Below, one piece after another: positions 52,743-61,399 of a DNA stretch of 64,000 nt. The notes beneath the pieces were generated by a model, which saw only the letters and a program-made list of their open reading frames with translations, made no database searches and had not been told where the DNA came from. Every line of letters begins with the position of its first letter. The stretch's first letter is position 1. Both the position numbers and the translations under genes were made by a program. The DNA is from Microbacterium sp. LWH11-1.2 (GTDB taxonomy: Bacteria > Actinomycetota > Actinomycetes > Actinomycetales > Microbacteriaceae). The DNA is taken from positions 682,001 to 746,000 of the forward strand of contig NZ_CP151636.1 of assembly GCF_038397745.1 (NCBI RefSeq), given 5' to 3'.

Positions 52743-52813
52743 GTGCGTCCTCCCTTGGACGGACTGTGGCCTGAACTCGCGCTCAGGCCACAGTCATGGA
52801 CGTCGGTCCGTGG

Positions 52814-54121
52814 TCAGCCGGCGACCTTCTCGCCGGCGGCCTGCATCTGGGCGAGTCCGTCGTCGACGGACACCTGGCCGTTGAGGATCGAGACCAGGAT
52901 CGGACGGATCTCGTTCGTGATGTCGGCGATGACCGGCGACACGATCGGCGGCATCGCGCTGGCGATCGAGTCGTTCGCCGCCGCGCCGTAGGGAGAGTTC
53001 TTCTCCGTCACCATTCCCTCGCGGGCCGGGTAGGCCGCGGGGACGGATGCCTTCGAGGCGTCTTCGCTGACGGCCGAGGCCATCATCTGGAACAGCATGT
53101 CATGGTCGAGCTTCGTGTTGAACGGGATCGACCAGCCGTCGATCGAGAGGCGGTTGTACGAGTACTCCGCGTCATCGCTGACCTTCGGCGCACCGGCGAA
53201 GCCGAACGAGTCGGACAGCTTCGAGTTGGCCGGGAGCGTCAGGTCGAACATGCGGCCGGAGAACATGATCGACATGGCCGCCGTCCCGTTGAACATCTGC
53301 TGCTGCACCTTGGGCTGGTCGAAGGTCGTGACCTGCGGGTCCATGTAGGGCTTCAGCGAGAGCATCGCCTCGACGGCCTGCTTGGCCTCGGGGGTGTCGA
53401 GCGTGACCTCGCCGTTCGCGGTGACGAAGTCGGCGCCGAGGGAGTTCATCGCGCCCTCGAAGCCGGTGGTGACGTCGGCCGTGGCGAGCCACGGCAGCGC
53501 GATCGGGTACTCCATGAGCCCTGCGCCCTTGATGGCTTCGGCGGCGTCGATCATCTCGTCGAACGTGGTCGGGACCTCGAGGCCGAGGTCTTCGAAGACG
53601 TCGGTGCGGTAGGCCATCACGAACATCTGCGCCTGCATCGGGATCGCGTAGATGTCGCCGTCGTACGACATCCCCTCGACCATCGACTCGCTGATCTCGT
53701 CGAGGCCGTAGTCGGCGGCGTACTTGTCCCAGAGGTCGTTCAGCGGAACGAGCTTCTCCTCTTCGCCGAATCCGGGGATGACGAAGCCGTACGTCTCGAT
53801 GATGTCGTAGGTGCCCGTGTCACCCGCGAGGGTGGCCGTGGTCTTTGTGACCTGACCGCCGAAGTCGATCGGGTCGTGCTTGAGCGTCACGTCGTCGGTC
53901 GAGCAGCTCGACACCATCGTGTCGGTGAAGGGGTCGATCGCCGAGGAGTTGTAGGCGAGGACGTTGACCGTCGTCTTGCCCTCGGGTGCCGTGTAGTCAC
54001 ATGACACCGTGGTCGAGTTTTCGTTGTCGGTGCGGGAGCCCGCGCCGCAGCTGGTGAGGGCGACGATGCCCACGGCTGCGAGAGCGAGAACCGGCAATGC
54101 CCGATGCTTGTTGAGTCCCAT
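52814..54121 (-). CDS. ABC transporter substrate-binding lipoprotein, LacI-type locus
   Basis: 435 residues. Lipobox ALTSC (C25) after a hydrophobic signal. The mature part is SBP_bac_1 type (TTVNVLAYNSSAIDPFTDTMVSS, FVMAYRTDVFEDLGLEVPTTFDEMIDAAEAIKG). The chain lacks the Trp-rich sugar pocket pattern I would expect of maltose binders, so the ligand may be a polyol, sugar acid or sulfonate rather than an oligosaccharide; this is speculative. Upstream are two LacI-type palindromes at 54132 and 54187. Confidence 0.85.
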   Translation of the reverse strand: MGLNKHRALPVLALAAVGIVALTSCGAGSRTDNENSTTVSCDYTAPEGKTTVNVLAYNSSAIDPFTDTMVSSCSTDDVTLKHDPIDFGGQVTKTTATLAGDTGTYDIIETYGFVIPGFGEEEKLVPLNDLWDKYAADYGLDEISESMVEGMSYDGDIYAIPMQAQMFVMAYRTDVFEDLGLEVPTTFDEMIDAAEAIKGAGLMEYPIALPWLATADVTTGFEGAMNSLGADFVTANGEVTLDTPEAKQAVEAMLSLKPYMDPQVTTFDQPKVQQQMFNGTAAMSIMFSGRMFDLTLPANSKLSDSFGFAGAPKVSDDAEYSYNRLSIDGWSIPFNTKLDHDMLFQMMASAVSEDASKASVPAAYPAREGMVTEKNSPYGAAANDSIASAMPPIVSPVIADITNEIRPILVSILNGQVSVDDGLAQMQAAGEKVAG

Positions 54122-54131
54122 AGGGCTGATG

Positions 54132-54198
54132 GTATACGTATGCAGTCAACTTAGGGAAGCCTATTTTTCGGGAATGTATTCCCGCTGAATACGTATAC
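54132..54198. promoter_or_regulatory. Two LacI-type operators upstream of the transporter operon
   Basis: GTATACGTATGC (54132-54143) matches GCATACGTATGC at 11 of 12 positions and lies ten bases from the start codon. GAATACGTATAC (54187-54198) matches at 10 of 12, with centres 55 bases apart, a spacing that permits looping. Confidence 0.75.
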
Positions 54199-54207
54199 GT
54201 AACGATT

Positions 54208-54227
54208 GCCCGCAGGCTCTTGCGGGC
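54208..54227 (-). terminator. Short hairpin between MFS gene and transporter operon
   Basis: GCCCGCA and TGCGGGC, 7-bp stem with a 6-base loop, 37 bases after the MFS stop (minus strand); weak T-run. Confidence 0.55.
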
Positions 54228-54263
54228 GACGCGCGGAATGCCGGCCGAAACGCCCGGGCGGCG

Positions 54264-55517
54264 TCACTCCGAGCGAGGTCGCCGCTTCTCCAGAGCCCCG
54301 GAGAGCAGGACGGCCACCACCCCCGCCACCGGCGCGATCAGGAGTCCGGCGCGCAGGCTCTCGGTGTCGGCGATGAAGCCGACGAACGGCGGTGCGAGCA
54401 GGAATCCGACACGGAGGAGCCACGAGACGATCGTGAGCCCGGCGCCGTGCCGCAGGCCGGGCAGCTCGTCCGCCGCATGCATCGCTGCGGGGATGAGCGT
54501 GGCGATGCCGAAGCCGAGCGCAGCGAAGCCGACGATCGTCCCCGGGATGCGGGGGAAGGCGAGGGCGAGCCCCATCCCCGTGGCCGCGATCAGTCCGCCG
54601 GCACCCGCGACGAGGCGCTGACCGAACCGGTCGGTCAGCCGGTCGCCGAGGATGCGGCCGACGAACTGCGCGAGCATGAGGGCGATGAAGCCGAGCGGTG
54701 CGATCGCGGCGGCCGCGTCGAGCGAGTCGGCGAGGTAGAGCGTCGCCCAGGAGTTGCCGGCATCCTCACCCACCGCCCCGGCCATCGCGATGAGCGTGAG
54801 CGCCGCGAGCAGGAGGACCGTGCGCAGGCTCGGGCCACGGCGCCCGGCTGGGCGGATCCCGGGGCTGTCTGCGACGGCATCCGCATCTTCTGCCGCATCC
54901 GCCGACTCCTCGTCGCGCCCGGGCAGGCAGAAGCGCAGCGCACCGAGGGCGACGGCGGCGAACACCGTGGTGGAGATCGCGAGGTGGATGCCGACGGGCA
55001 GGCCGACCGCGATCGCGACGGCGGCCATCGCGCCGCCGAGCACCGCGCCGATCGACCAGATCGCGTGGAAGGAGTTGATGATCGAGCGACCGTACCGGCG
55101 CTGCACCCGCAGACCGTGAGCGTTCTGCGCGACGTCCGTGATCGCGTCGCACGCGCCGGTGAGGAACAGTGCGCCGGCGAACAGCAGCGCCGACGGCGAC
55201 AGCCCGGCGAGGAGGTAGCCGATGCTGGTGAGCGCGGTGCCCAGCACCGCGAGGCGGCCCGAGCCGAACCGGCGGATCAGCACGGCGGCGGCGAGACCGG
55301 CCACGATGGCCCCGGCCGGGAGCGCGGCGATCGACAGACCGTAGGCGGTGTTGTCGAGACCCAGCGTCGCCTTGATCTCGGGGTAGCGCGGCAGGATGTT
55401 GGCGAACAGGGCGCCGTTGGTCAGGAAGAGCGCGGACACGGCGATGCGCGCGCGGCGGGCCGCGGCATCCGGGCCGGGGCGGGCGGCCGTCGCCGTCTTG
55501 TCGCTCGGATCGTCCAT
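54264..55517 (-). CDS. Major facilitator superfamily transporter
   Basis: 417 residues, about 12 spans, with YGLSIAALPAGAIVAGLAAAVLIRRFGSGRLAVLG, LTGACDAITDVAQNAHGLRVQRRYGRSIINSFHAIWSIGAVLGG, and LTDRFGQRLVAGAGGL, typical of the Mfs-type transporters of unknown substrate (FucP/YbjJ-like). ATG 55517 has AAGG at proper spacing; an ATG at 55526 is an alternative. The cytoplasmic loop after span 6 is acidic and Ala-rich. Substrate unknown. Confidence 0.85.
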   Translation of the reverse strand: MDDPSDKTATAARPGPDAAARRARIAVSALFLTNGALFANILPRYPEIKATLGLDNTAYGLSIAALPAGAIVAGLAAAVLIRRFGSGRLAVLGTALTSIGYLLAGLSPSALLFAGALFLTGACDAITDVAQNAHGLRVQRRYGRSIINSFHAIWSIGAVLGGAMAAVAIAVGLPVGIHLAISTTVFAAVALGALRFCLPGRDEESADAAEDADAVADSPGIRPAGRRGPSLRTVLLLAALTLIAMAGAVGEDAGNSWATLYLADSLDAAAAIAPLGFIALMLAQFVGRILGDRLTDRFGQRLVAGAGGLIAATGMGLALAFPRIPGTIVGFAALGFGIATLIPAAMHAADELPGLRHGAGLTIVSWLLRVGFLLAPPFVGFIADTESLRAGLLIAPVAGVVAVLLSGALEKRRPRSE

Positions 55518-55568
55518 CGCGCCCATCCTTCCACGAGCGCCCTGCGTCCCGTCGCAGAGGCGCCGCGG

Positions 55569-55886
55569 TCAGAGGCCCTCGGCGATCTCCTTGATCGCGG
55601 CGAGCCGGCGATCCCAGGCGCGTCCGATCGCGTCGAGTTGCGCGGCCGTGGCGGCGAGCTCGGTGCCGATCACGCGGTAGCGCAGTTCGCGGCCGACGGG
55701 CACGGGCTCGACGAGCCCGACCTCCTGCAGCACCGCGAGGTGCTTGGCGATGGCCTGACGACTCACAGGCAGACGCCCGGCGAGAGCGGATGCCGAGGCA
55801 TCGCCCTCGCCGAGAGCCGTCAGGATGCTCCACCGCGTCTCGTCTGCCAGCGCCGAGAACATCGGGATCAGCGTGCCTGTGGTCAT
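55569..55886 (-). CDS. ArsR-family regulator (module 2)
   Basis: 105 residues, compact wHTH: FSALADETRWSILTALGEGDASASALAGRLPVSRQAIAKHLAVLQEVGLVEPVPVGRELRYRVIG. No metal motif. It overlaps the upstream SRPBCC gene by ATGA, so both are made from one transcript controlled by the palindromes at 56423-56473. Gene order is the reverse of the module at 30 kb. Confidence 0.88.
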   Translation of the reverse strand: MTTGTLIPMFSALADETRWSILTALGEGDASASALAGRLPVSRQAIAKHLAVLQEVGLVEPVPVGRELRYRVIGTELAATAAQLDAIGRAWDRRLAAIKEIAEGL

Positions 55887-56380
55887 GCGTCGCCCTCGAC
55901 GGCATCCGCTTCGACGAGCGCGACCAGCTTGTCGAGCTCGAGGTCCCAGCCGGTGCGGTGGCTCTCGAGGTTCTTCAGCGGCGCGGACGTGCGCTCGAAG
56001 CCGCTCTCGACGACGGTGAGCTGGGTGCCGCCGTCGATCTCATCGAGGGTGAAGGTGAAGACGGTCGAGGTGCTCTCGTCGACCGCGTCGGGGAGCCGAC
56101 CGAGCGCGTCGTCGTTGTTCCATCGGTAGCTGATGAGATGGGGCTCGTCAGAGGCCTCGACCCGCAGCGGGATCACGTCGTAGTCGGGGAAGGTCATCGT
56201 GCCGGTCGCGCCGACACCCGTGCCGTCGAGCACCGTGCGGCCGAACCAGCGCGAGATGTGCTCCGGCTCGGCGACCGCCCGCCAGACCTTGTCGATGGAT
56301 GCCGCGATGCTGATCGTGCGTCGGACCGAGAAGGTGTCTTCGTCGACCACGGAAGCGGTGTTCTCCGTCATGTTCACCAT
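55883..56380 (-). CDS. SRPBCC (AHSA1-like) protein (module 2)
   Basis: 165 residues, one START-like domain: RTISIAASIDKVWRAVAEPEHISRWFGRTVLDG, then PDYDVIPLRVEASDEPHLISYRWN and LTVVESGFERTSAP. ATG 56380 has AAAGGA six bases upstream; a second ATG is three codons further. It is coupled to the ArsR gene. Function is probably binding of a hydrophobic small molecule. Confidence 0.85.
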   Translation of the reverse strand: MVNMTENTASVVDEDTFSVRRTISIAASIDKVWRAVAEPEHISRWFGRTVLDGTGVGATGTMTFPDYDVIPLRVEASDEPHLISYRWNNDDALGRLPDAVDESTSTVFTFTLDEIDGGTQLTVVESGFERTSAPLKNLESHRTGWDLELDKLVALVEADAVEGDA

Positions 56381-56422
56381 GATGCGTCCTTTCTTCGCGG
56401 AGCAGCGGGATCGCCACTCACC

Positions 56423-56473
56423 TGCAATTACAGAGTTGCACATTTTGACGGATACTGCAACCCCTGGGTTGCA
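56423..56473. promoter_or_regulatory. ArsR operators upstream of module 2
   Basis: TGCAACCC-CT-GGGTTGCA (56456-56473) is a perfect palindrome. TGCAA-N8-TTGCA (56423-56440) is a second, looser site. The TGCAACC half-site matches the operator at 30757-30776. Confidence 0.75.
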
Positions 56474-56553
56474 CTACGATAGCGCCCTTACATGCCCGCC
56501 CCGCCGCGCGCCACCCGCTTCTCCGCATCTCCGCCGCGGCCTACGCTCGAGCC

Positions 56554-58149
56554 ATGACCGAGCTCACCCAGCCCACCGGACAGGAAGAGGCGCTGCGCGC
56601 CGTCCCGCGCGAAGACGGCACGGCACCCCGCGCCCTCGTGCTCGGAGCGACCGGATACATCGGGGGCCGCCTGACCCCCCGTCTCCTCAACGCCGGCTAC
56701 CGGGTGCGGGTCCTGGCGCGCGACGCCGTGCGCGCGGCATCCTTCCCCTGGGGTCCCGACTGCGAGATCGTCGAGGGATCGGCCGATGACGCGGATGCCG
56801 TGGCCGAGGCCATGGACGACGTCGACGTCGTCTACTACCTGATCCACTCGATGACCGCGGGCAAGGGGTTCGAGGAGAGCGATCAGCGCGCCGCGACGAC
56901 GGTGGCGGATGCCGCGGCCCGAGCCGGCGTGCGCCGCATCGTGTACCTCGGCGGGCTGCACCCCGACGACGTGAAGCTGTCGCCGCATCTGCGCTCGCGC
57001 GTGGAGGTCGGCGAGACGTTCCTGCACTCCGGGGTGCCGACGCTCGTGCTCCAGGCGGGCGTCGTGATCGGCTCGGGATCGGCGTCGTTCGAGATGATCC
57101 GACACCTGACCGATGTGCTGCCCTACATGCCCGCTCCGAAGTGGGTGCGCAACCGCATCCAGCCGATCGCCGTGCGCGATGTGCTGCACTACCTGCTCGG
57201 GGCCGCCCGGGTCGACGCGGACGTGAATCGCGCCGTCGACATCGGCGGACCCGATGTGCTGCGCTACGGGCAGATGATGAACGGCTATGCGGTCGAGGCG
57301 GGCCTGCCGCAGCGGGCGATCGCCGCACTGCCCGTGCTCACCCCGGGGCTCGCCTCGCACTGGGTGAACCTCGTCACGCCCGTGCCGCGGTCGATCGCGC
57401 GGCCGCTCGTCGCCTCGCTGCAGAACGAGTGCGTCGTGAAGGACCGCACCGTCGACGAGCTCATCCCGCCGCCCGCCGACGGCCTGACCCCGTACCGCCG
57501 AGCCGTCGCGCTGGCTCTCGGACGCCTCGACGCCGACACGATCGAGACGAGCTGGCAGGACGCCGAGGTGAGCGGAGCCCCGAGCGATCCTCTGCCGAGC
57601 GACCCCGACTGGGCGGGGCGCACGGTCTTCACCGACGCGCGGTCGCTCGAGACGAAGGCATCCGTCGACGACCTGTGGCGCGTGATCATCGGGATCGGCG
57701 GAGAGAACGGCTGGTACTCGTCGCCGTTCCTCTGGGCGGTGCGCGGCGTGATGGACCGCCTGGTCGGCGGGGTCGGGCTCCGCCGCGGACGCCGGAGCCG
57801 CACGGCCGCGCGCATCGGCGACGCGATCGACTTCTGGCGCGTCGAGGCGGTGTCGCAGCCGCATTCGGGCGAGGAGGATGCCGGGCTGCTGCGCCTGCGC
57901 GCCGAGATGAAGGTTCCCGGTGAGGCATGGCTCGAACTGCGGGCGATCGCCGAGGGCCCGGGTGCCCGCTACGAGCAGCGCGCGGTGTTCTTCCCGCGGG
58001 GCCTGGGCGGACGGCTGTACTGGCTCGCCGTGCTGCCCTTCCACGGCTTCATCTTCGCGGGCATGGCGGCGCGGATCACGGCCGCAGCCGAGACGGGCGG
58101 TACGAGTGGCGCTGGCGAGGGGAGATCCCGTTCAGACGTGACCGCCTGA
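56554..58149 (+). CDS. NAD(P)-binding SDR protein with DUF2867-like domain
   Basis: 531 residues. The N-terminal atypical SDR (NmrA/YbjT-like) starts at about residue 24: ALVLGATGYIGGRLTPRLLNAGYRVRVLARD, YLIHSMTAGKGFEESD and YLGGLHPDD. The C-terminal region (about 350-520) with VDDLWRVIIGIGGENGWYSSPFLWAVRGVMDRLVGGVGLRRGRR and FWRVE matches DUF2867, a START-like fold usually fused to such SDRs. It ends near a likely membrane segment (LYWLAVLPFHGFIFAGMAARI). Substrate unknown. Confidence 0.8.
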   Translation: MTELTQPTGQEEALRAVPREDGTAPRALVLGATGYIGGRLTPRLLNAGYRVRVLARDAVRAASFPWGPDCEIVEGSADDADAVAEAMDDVDVVYYLIHSMTAGKGFEESDQRAATTVADAAARAGVRRIVYLGGLHPDDVKLSPHLRSRVEVGETFLHSGVPTLVLQAGVVIGSGSASFEMIRHLTDVLPYMPAPKWVRNRIQPIAVRDVLHYLLGAARVDADVNRAVDIGGPDVLRYGQMMNGYAVEAGLPQRAIAALPVLTPGLASHWVNLVTPVPRSIARPLVASLQNECVVKDRTVDELIPPPADGLTPYRRAVALALGRLDADTIETSWQDAEVSGAPSDPLPSDPDWAGRTVFTDARSLETKASVDDLWRVIIGIGGENGWYSSPFLWAVRGVMDRLVGGVGLRRGRRSRTAARIGDAIDFWRVEAVSQPHSGEEDAGLLRLRAEMKVPGEAWLELRAIAEGPGARYEQRAVFFPRGLGGRLYWLAVLPFHGFIFAGMAARITAAAETGGTSGAGEGRSRSDVTA

Positions 58150-58482
58150 TCCGATCTCCGCCTGCACCCGAGCCGCAAGCTCCGGAAAGGCCGTGATCAC
58201 CGTGCGCCAGAGCAGATCTCTGTCCACGCGGTCATAGTGATGGACGACGAAGTCTCGGTTGCGGGCCGCCTGACGCCAGACCAGGTGAGAGAACCGTGCC
58301 TCGTCGGCGTGCACGAGCCGCTTCGAGAGATCACCGATGCGATTCGAGAGCGCCTCGAATGCCAGAGGCAGAGCAGGGTCTACGTCGAAGGCATCTCGAC
58401 CGCGATCAGCGAGATCCGCGGCTCGGGCGAGGGTGTCTCGAAGATCGCCGAGCCATCGGTCCACTCGATCATCGGGATTCAC
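58132..58482 (-). CDS. hepT: HepT-family (DUF86) toxin
   Basis: 116 residues, all-helical HEPN-type RNase. The active motif R-x4-H-x-Y is R76 to Y83 (RDFVVHHYDRVD), of the MRD-type DUF86 subgroup. In MntA-HepT systems the toxin cleaves RNA unless AMPylated by the nucleotidyltransferase antitoxin at its tyrosine. It overlaps the mntA-like gene by ATGA. Its 3' end overlaps the convergent SDR gene. Confidence 0.85.
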   Translation of the reverse strand: MNPDDRVDRWLGDLRDTLARAADLADRGRDAFDVDPALPLAFEALSNRIGDLSKRLVHADEARFSHLVWRQAARNRDFVVHHYDRVDRDLLWRTVITAFPELAARVQAEIGSGGHV

Positions 58483-58934
58483 AGCCGAACGGCTTCCCGC
58501 AGGATCGTCGCATCGTGCTCGGGATTCAGCGCCGCCGTGCTCACGACGGATACCGGCACCCCGAGCAGAGCCTCCATGTCGATCTCGAACTGGGCGACGT
58601 CGAACAGCGTGGCTTCCGCGTGCGGCGTCACCAGCAGGTCGACGTCACTGAGCTCGTTCTGGTCTCCACGTGCGATGGATCCGTAGACCTGCACGTCACC
58701 GAGATGCGAGAGCGCGGCCAGGCGTTCGATGAGTGTGCGCTGCGCACGCAGCCGATCCAGCCCGATCTTCGTCGACCTCCCCTCGGTCAACGCGAGAAAC
58801 CGGTCGTACGGGAGGAGCGCTGCTTGCGGCCGACGGTGAGATCCGATGATCACCGGCTCATCGGATCCCTCGCGAAAAGACCCGATGATGCGCGAGAGGC
58901 CGGCCCGCGCATCCGAGACCGAGGTCACATCCAT
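58479..58934 (-). CDS. mntA: Phd-like domain fused to MntA-type nucleotidyltransferase antitoxin
   Basis: 151 residues. Residues 1-52 look like Phd/YefM (VSDARAGLSRIIGSF, PVIIGSHRRPQAALLPYDRFLAL), a DNA- and toxin-binding antitoxin fold. Residues 75-150 are a minimal nucleotidyltransferase with G85-S86, D97 and D99 (YGSIARGDQNELSDVDLLV). Such enzymes AMPylate HepT. The fusion gives the antitoxin an operator-binding domain. ATG 58934 has AAGGAG at good spacing; a GTG precedes it. The operator lies just upstream (58950-58974). Confidence 0.85.
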   Translation of the reverse strand: MDVTSVSDARAGLSRIIGSFREGSDEPVIIGSHRRPQAALLPYDRFLALTEGRSTKIGLDRLRAQRTLIERLAALSHLGDVQVYGSIARGDQNELSDVDLLVTPHAEATLFDVAQFEIDMEALLGVPVSVVSTAALNPEHDATILREAVRL

Positions 58935-58949
58935 CACAGCTCCTTCACA

Positions 58950-58974
58950 TTCTGTACAGAAGATTGTACAGAAC
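58950..58974. promoter_or_regulatory. Toxin-antitoxin operator
   Basis: TTCTGTACAGAA (58950-58961) is a perfect palindrome; TGTACAGAAC repeats 12 bp further (58965-58974). Two in-phase TGTACA sites one helical turn apart fit cooperative autorepression by the Phd-type part. Confidence 0.75.
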
Positions 58975-59020
58975 GAGCATCCGAATGACGAGGAAGTGGC
59001 GTTGCGACGGCGGGCGAGCG

Positions 59021-59067
59021 CGCGGAATCAGGCGAACAGCTTCTGGTTCCGCGTGATCGCCTGATTC
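59021..59067. terminator. Hairpin repeat downstream of the BCCT gene
   Basis: GAATCAGGCG (59025-59034) and CGCCTGATTC (59058-59067) form a 10-bp perfect stem; CGCGGAA and TTCCGCG nest inside. It lies 26 bases after the BCCT stop and is related to 27056-27118. Confidence 0.7.
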
Positions 59068-59092
59068 GGCCCGGCGCTTTGCGGGCGGCTCC

Positions 59093-61099
59093 TCAGTCGA
59101 CCGGACGCTCCTCCGCCCGCGGATGCTCTCCCTGCACCGCGCCCTGGGCGCCGGCCGACTCCGCCGTCTCCTCGGCGAGTCCGTCGAGCGCCGCTCCTGC
59201 GTCGGCATCCGGTCCGGCATCCGGTCCGGCATCCGCTGTCGGGACGATGTCGATCGCCTCGGTGGCAGCCTCGTAGACCTCGGCGAGGGTGTCGTCTACC
59301 GTGTCTTCGTCGATCCAGGCGAGGTCGTCTTCGGAGTGGTCGTACTCGACCGGGACGAGCGCGAAGTCGTCGCCGTACTCCTCGAGCCCGGCCATGACGC
59401 TGTGCCGCACGGCCATCCGCGCATAGCGGTCGCGGAGGATCAGCGGATCGCGCCGCAGGTCCTTCATGAACGCGACCATCATGAACGCCATGATCACCGC
59501 GAACGGCAGCGCGGCGATGATGGTCACGTTCTGCAGCGAGCGGAGTCCGCTCCCCTCCTCGCCCGAGATGAGCAGCACTGCGGCGATCACGCCGACCAAC
59601 ACCCCCCAGATGACCGTCACCCAGCGCGCGGGCTCGGGACGGCCCTGCTGCGACAGCGTGCCCATCACGAGCGAGGCGGAGTCCGCGCCGGTGATGAAGA
59701 AGATCGAGATCAGCAGGATGAGCAGGATGCTGGTGACCAGCGGGAACGGGAGATTCCCGAGCACGCCGAAGAGCACCTCCTCCGGCGGGTCGACGTTCAG
59801 TCCGGCACCGTCCATCTGCTGCTGAATGGCAGTCGTGCCGAAGATCGAGAACCAGACGAGCGAGATGGCCGAGGGCACGACGATGACGACCGACACGAAC
59901 TGACGGAGGGAGCGGCCGCGCGAGATCTTCGCGATGAACATGCCGACGAACGGCGACCACGAGATCCACCACGCCCAGTAGAAGATCGTCCAGGTCGACA
60001 GGAAGGTCTGGGCCTCGTCACCCTGCGAGGCCGAGCGGGCGATCATCGTCGGCAGGTCGCCGAGGAACTGCACCGCGACCGACGGGATCACGTTGAGGAT
60101 GAGCAGCGTCGGACCGACGAAGAACACGAAGAAGGCCAGGACGAGAGCCGCGACCGCGTTGATGTTCGACAGCGCGCGGATCCCCTTGGAGACGCCCGAG
60201 ACGGCGGAGGCGATGAAGCAGGCGGTGAGCACGGCGATCGCCGCGATGAGGATGCCGTTGCCGAGCTCGCCGATGCCCGTGACGATCTCGACGCCGTGCC
60301 CGATCTGCAGGGCGCCGAGCCCGAGGGATGCCGCCGTGCCGAACAGCGTGACGATGATGGAGAAGACGTCGATCGTGCGTCCGAGGGGTCCGGTGGTGCG
60401 GTGCTCGCCGAGCAGCGGCGCGAAGATCGAGGAGATGAGCGGGGTGCGGCCGCGGCGGAATGCGCCGTAGGCGATGGCCCCGCCGACGAGCGCGTAGAAC
60501 GCCCAGGCCTGCGGACCCCAGTGGTAGAGCACCTGCGCCTGCGCGGTGTGCATCGCCTCGAGGGTGTTCGCCTCGACGGTCCCGGGCGGCGGGTTCTCGA
60601 AGAAGGTGAGGGGCTCAGCCGCACCCCAGAACACGAGTCCGATGCCCATGCCGGCCGCGAACAGCATCGAGATCCACGAGAACATCGAGAACTCGGGCTC
60701 TTCGTCGTCGCGGCCGAGCGGGATGCGACCGTAGCGGCTGAACCCGATGAAGAGCATGAACACCAGGATGACCGTGGCGATCGTCGTGAAGAAGAAGCCG
60801 GTGTACTCGACGACCGCGTCGAGGACGGTCCGCGTGGTTCCGGCGAGGTTGTCGCCCGCGAACACACCCCAGGCGATGAAGGCGACGGTCAGTGCGACCG
60901 CGATGCCGAAGACGAGCGGATCGGTGCGGTACGACCGGCCCGTCTCCTCGACCGAGACGCCGGGCACGAGCGCCGGATGCACGCTGCGCGGCGGCACCGC
61001 GGCGATGTCGCGGACGATCTTCTTCGCGGTCGGGACGATGCCCGTTCCCGGCGGTGGTCCTTCAGAGCGTGCGGCGGGCTTCTCGTCAGGGGTCTCCAT
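59093..61099 (-). CDS. BCCT-family transporter (betaine/carnitine/choline type)
   Basis: 668 residues, 12 spans. MFAAGMGIGLVFWGAAEPLTFFENPPPG holds the glycine-rich TM3-type motif, and WTIFYWAWWISWSPFVGMFIAKISRGRSLRQFV is the conserved tryptophan segment that lines the substrate box. The N-terminal ~75 and C-terminal ~120 residues are cytoplasmic, acidic, the latter with an ADAGPDAGPDADAG tandem repeat; such tails sense potassium or osmotic state in BetP. ATG 61099 with GGAGG ten bases upstream. It imports a compatible solute, probably with sodium. Confidence 0.9.
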   Translation of the reverse strand: METPDEKPAARSEGPPPGTGIVPTAKKIVRDIAAVPPRSVHPALVPGVSVEETGRSYRTDPLVFGIAVALTVAFIAWGVFAGDNLAGTTRTVLDAVVEYTGFFFTTIATVILVFMLFIGFSRYGRIPLGRDDEEPEFSMFSWISMLFAAGMGIGLVFWGAAEPLTFFENPPPGTVEANTLEAMHTAQAQVLYHWGPQAWAFYALVGGAIAYGAFRRGRTPLISSIFAPLLGEHRTTGPLGRTIDVFSIIVTLFGTAASLGLGALQIGHGVEIVTGIGELGNGILIAAIAVLTACFIASAVSGVSKGIRALSNINAVAALVLAFFVFFVGPTLLILNVIPSVAVQFLGDLPTMIARSASQGDEAQTFLSTWTIFYWAWWISWSPFVGMFIAKISRGRSLRQFVSVVIVVPSAISLVWFSIFGTTAIQQQMDGAGLNVDPPEEVLFGVLGNLPFPLVTSILLILLISIFFITGADSASLVMGTLSQQGRPEPARWVTVIWGVLVGVIAAVLLISGEEGSGLRSLQNVTIIAALPFAVIMAFMMVAFMKDLRRDPLILRDRYARMAVRHSVMAGLEEYGDDFALVPVEYDHSEDDLAWIDEDTVDDTLAEVYEAATEAIDIVPTADAGPDAGPDADAGAALDGLAEETAESAGAQGAVQGEHPRAEERPVD

Positions 61100-61399
61100 G
61101 GAAGACCATCCTCCCACGGCCCTTCGACAGGCTCAGGGACCCAGCCGTGGATTCGGGAACCGCCCTGAGTGCGGGGCCCAGCCATGAGTGCGGAACCCGG
61201 TCCTGGGTTGCTGAGCCTGTCGAAGCGCGTCAGCGCGGCATCCGCTGTACGCCTCGCGAGGAGAATCGCGCTTCCGAAGGCCCGAATCCCGGATTCCATC
61301 CTTCTGAAGCGCACATTCCCTTGTCGGATGCCCGAGTGCCGCGTACCCCGATGCCGGATGCCGGATGCCGGATCTCGGATGCCGCGCGCCGGAAGCGCG
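61100..61399. repeat. Repeat-rich intergenic region
   Basis: About 300 bases without a gene. It holds dispersed-repeat copies at 61119-61145 and 61202-61227, inverted to each other, and at 61349-61383 tandem GGATGCC heptamers. A CGCGTCAGCGCGGC pair lies at about 61227 and 61396. The BCCT promoter must lie here. Confidence 0.8.
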
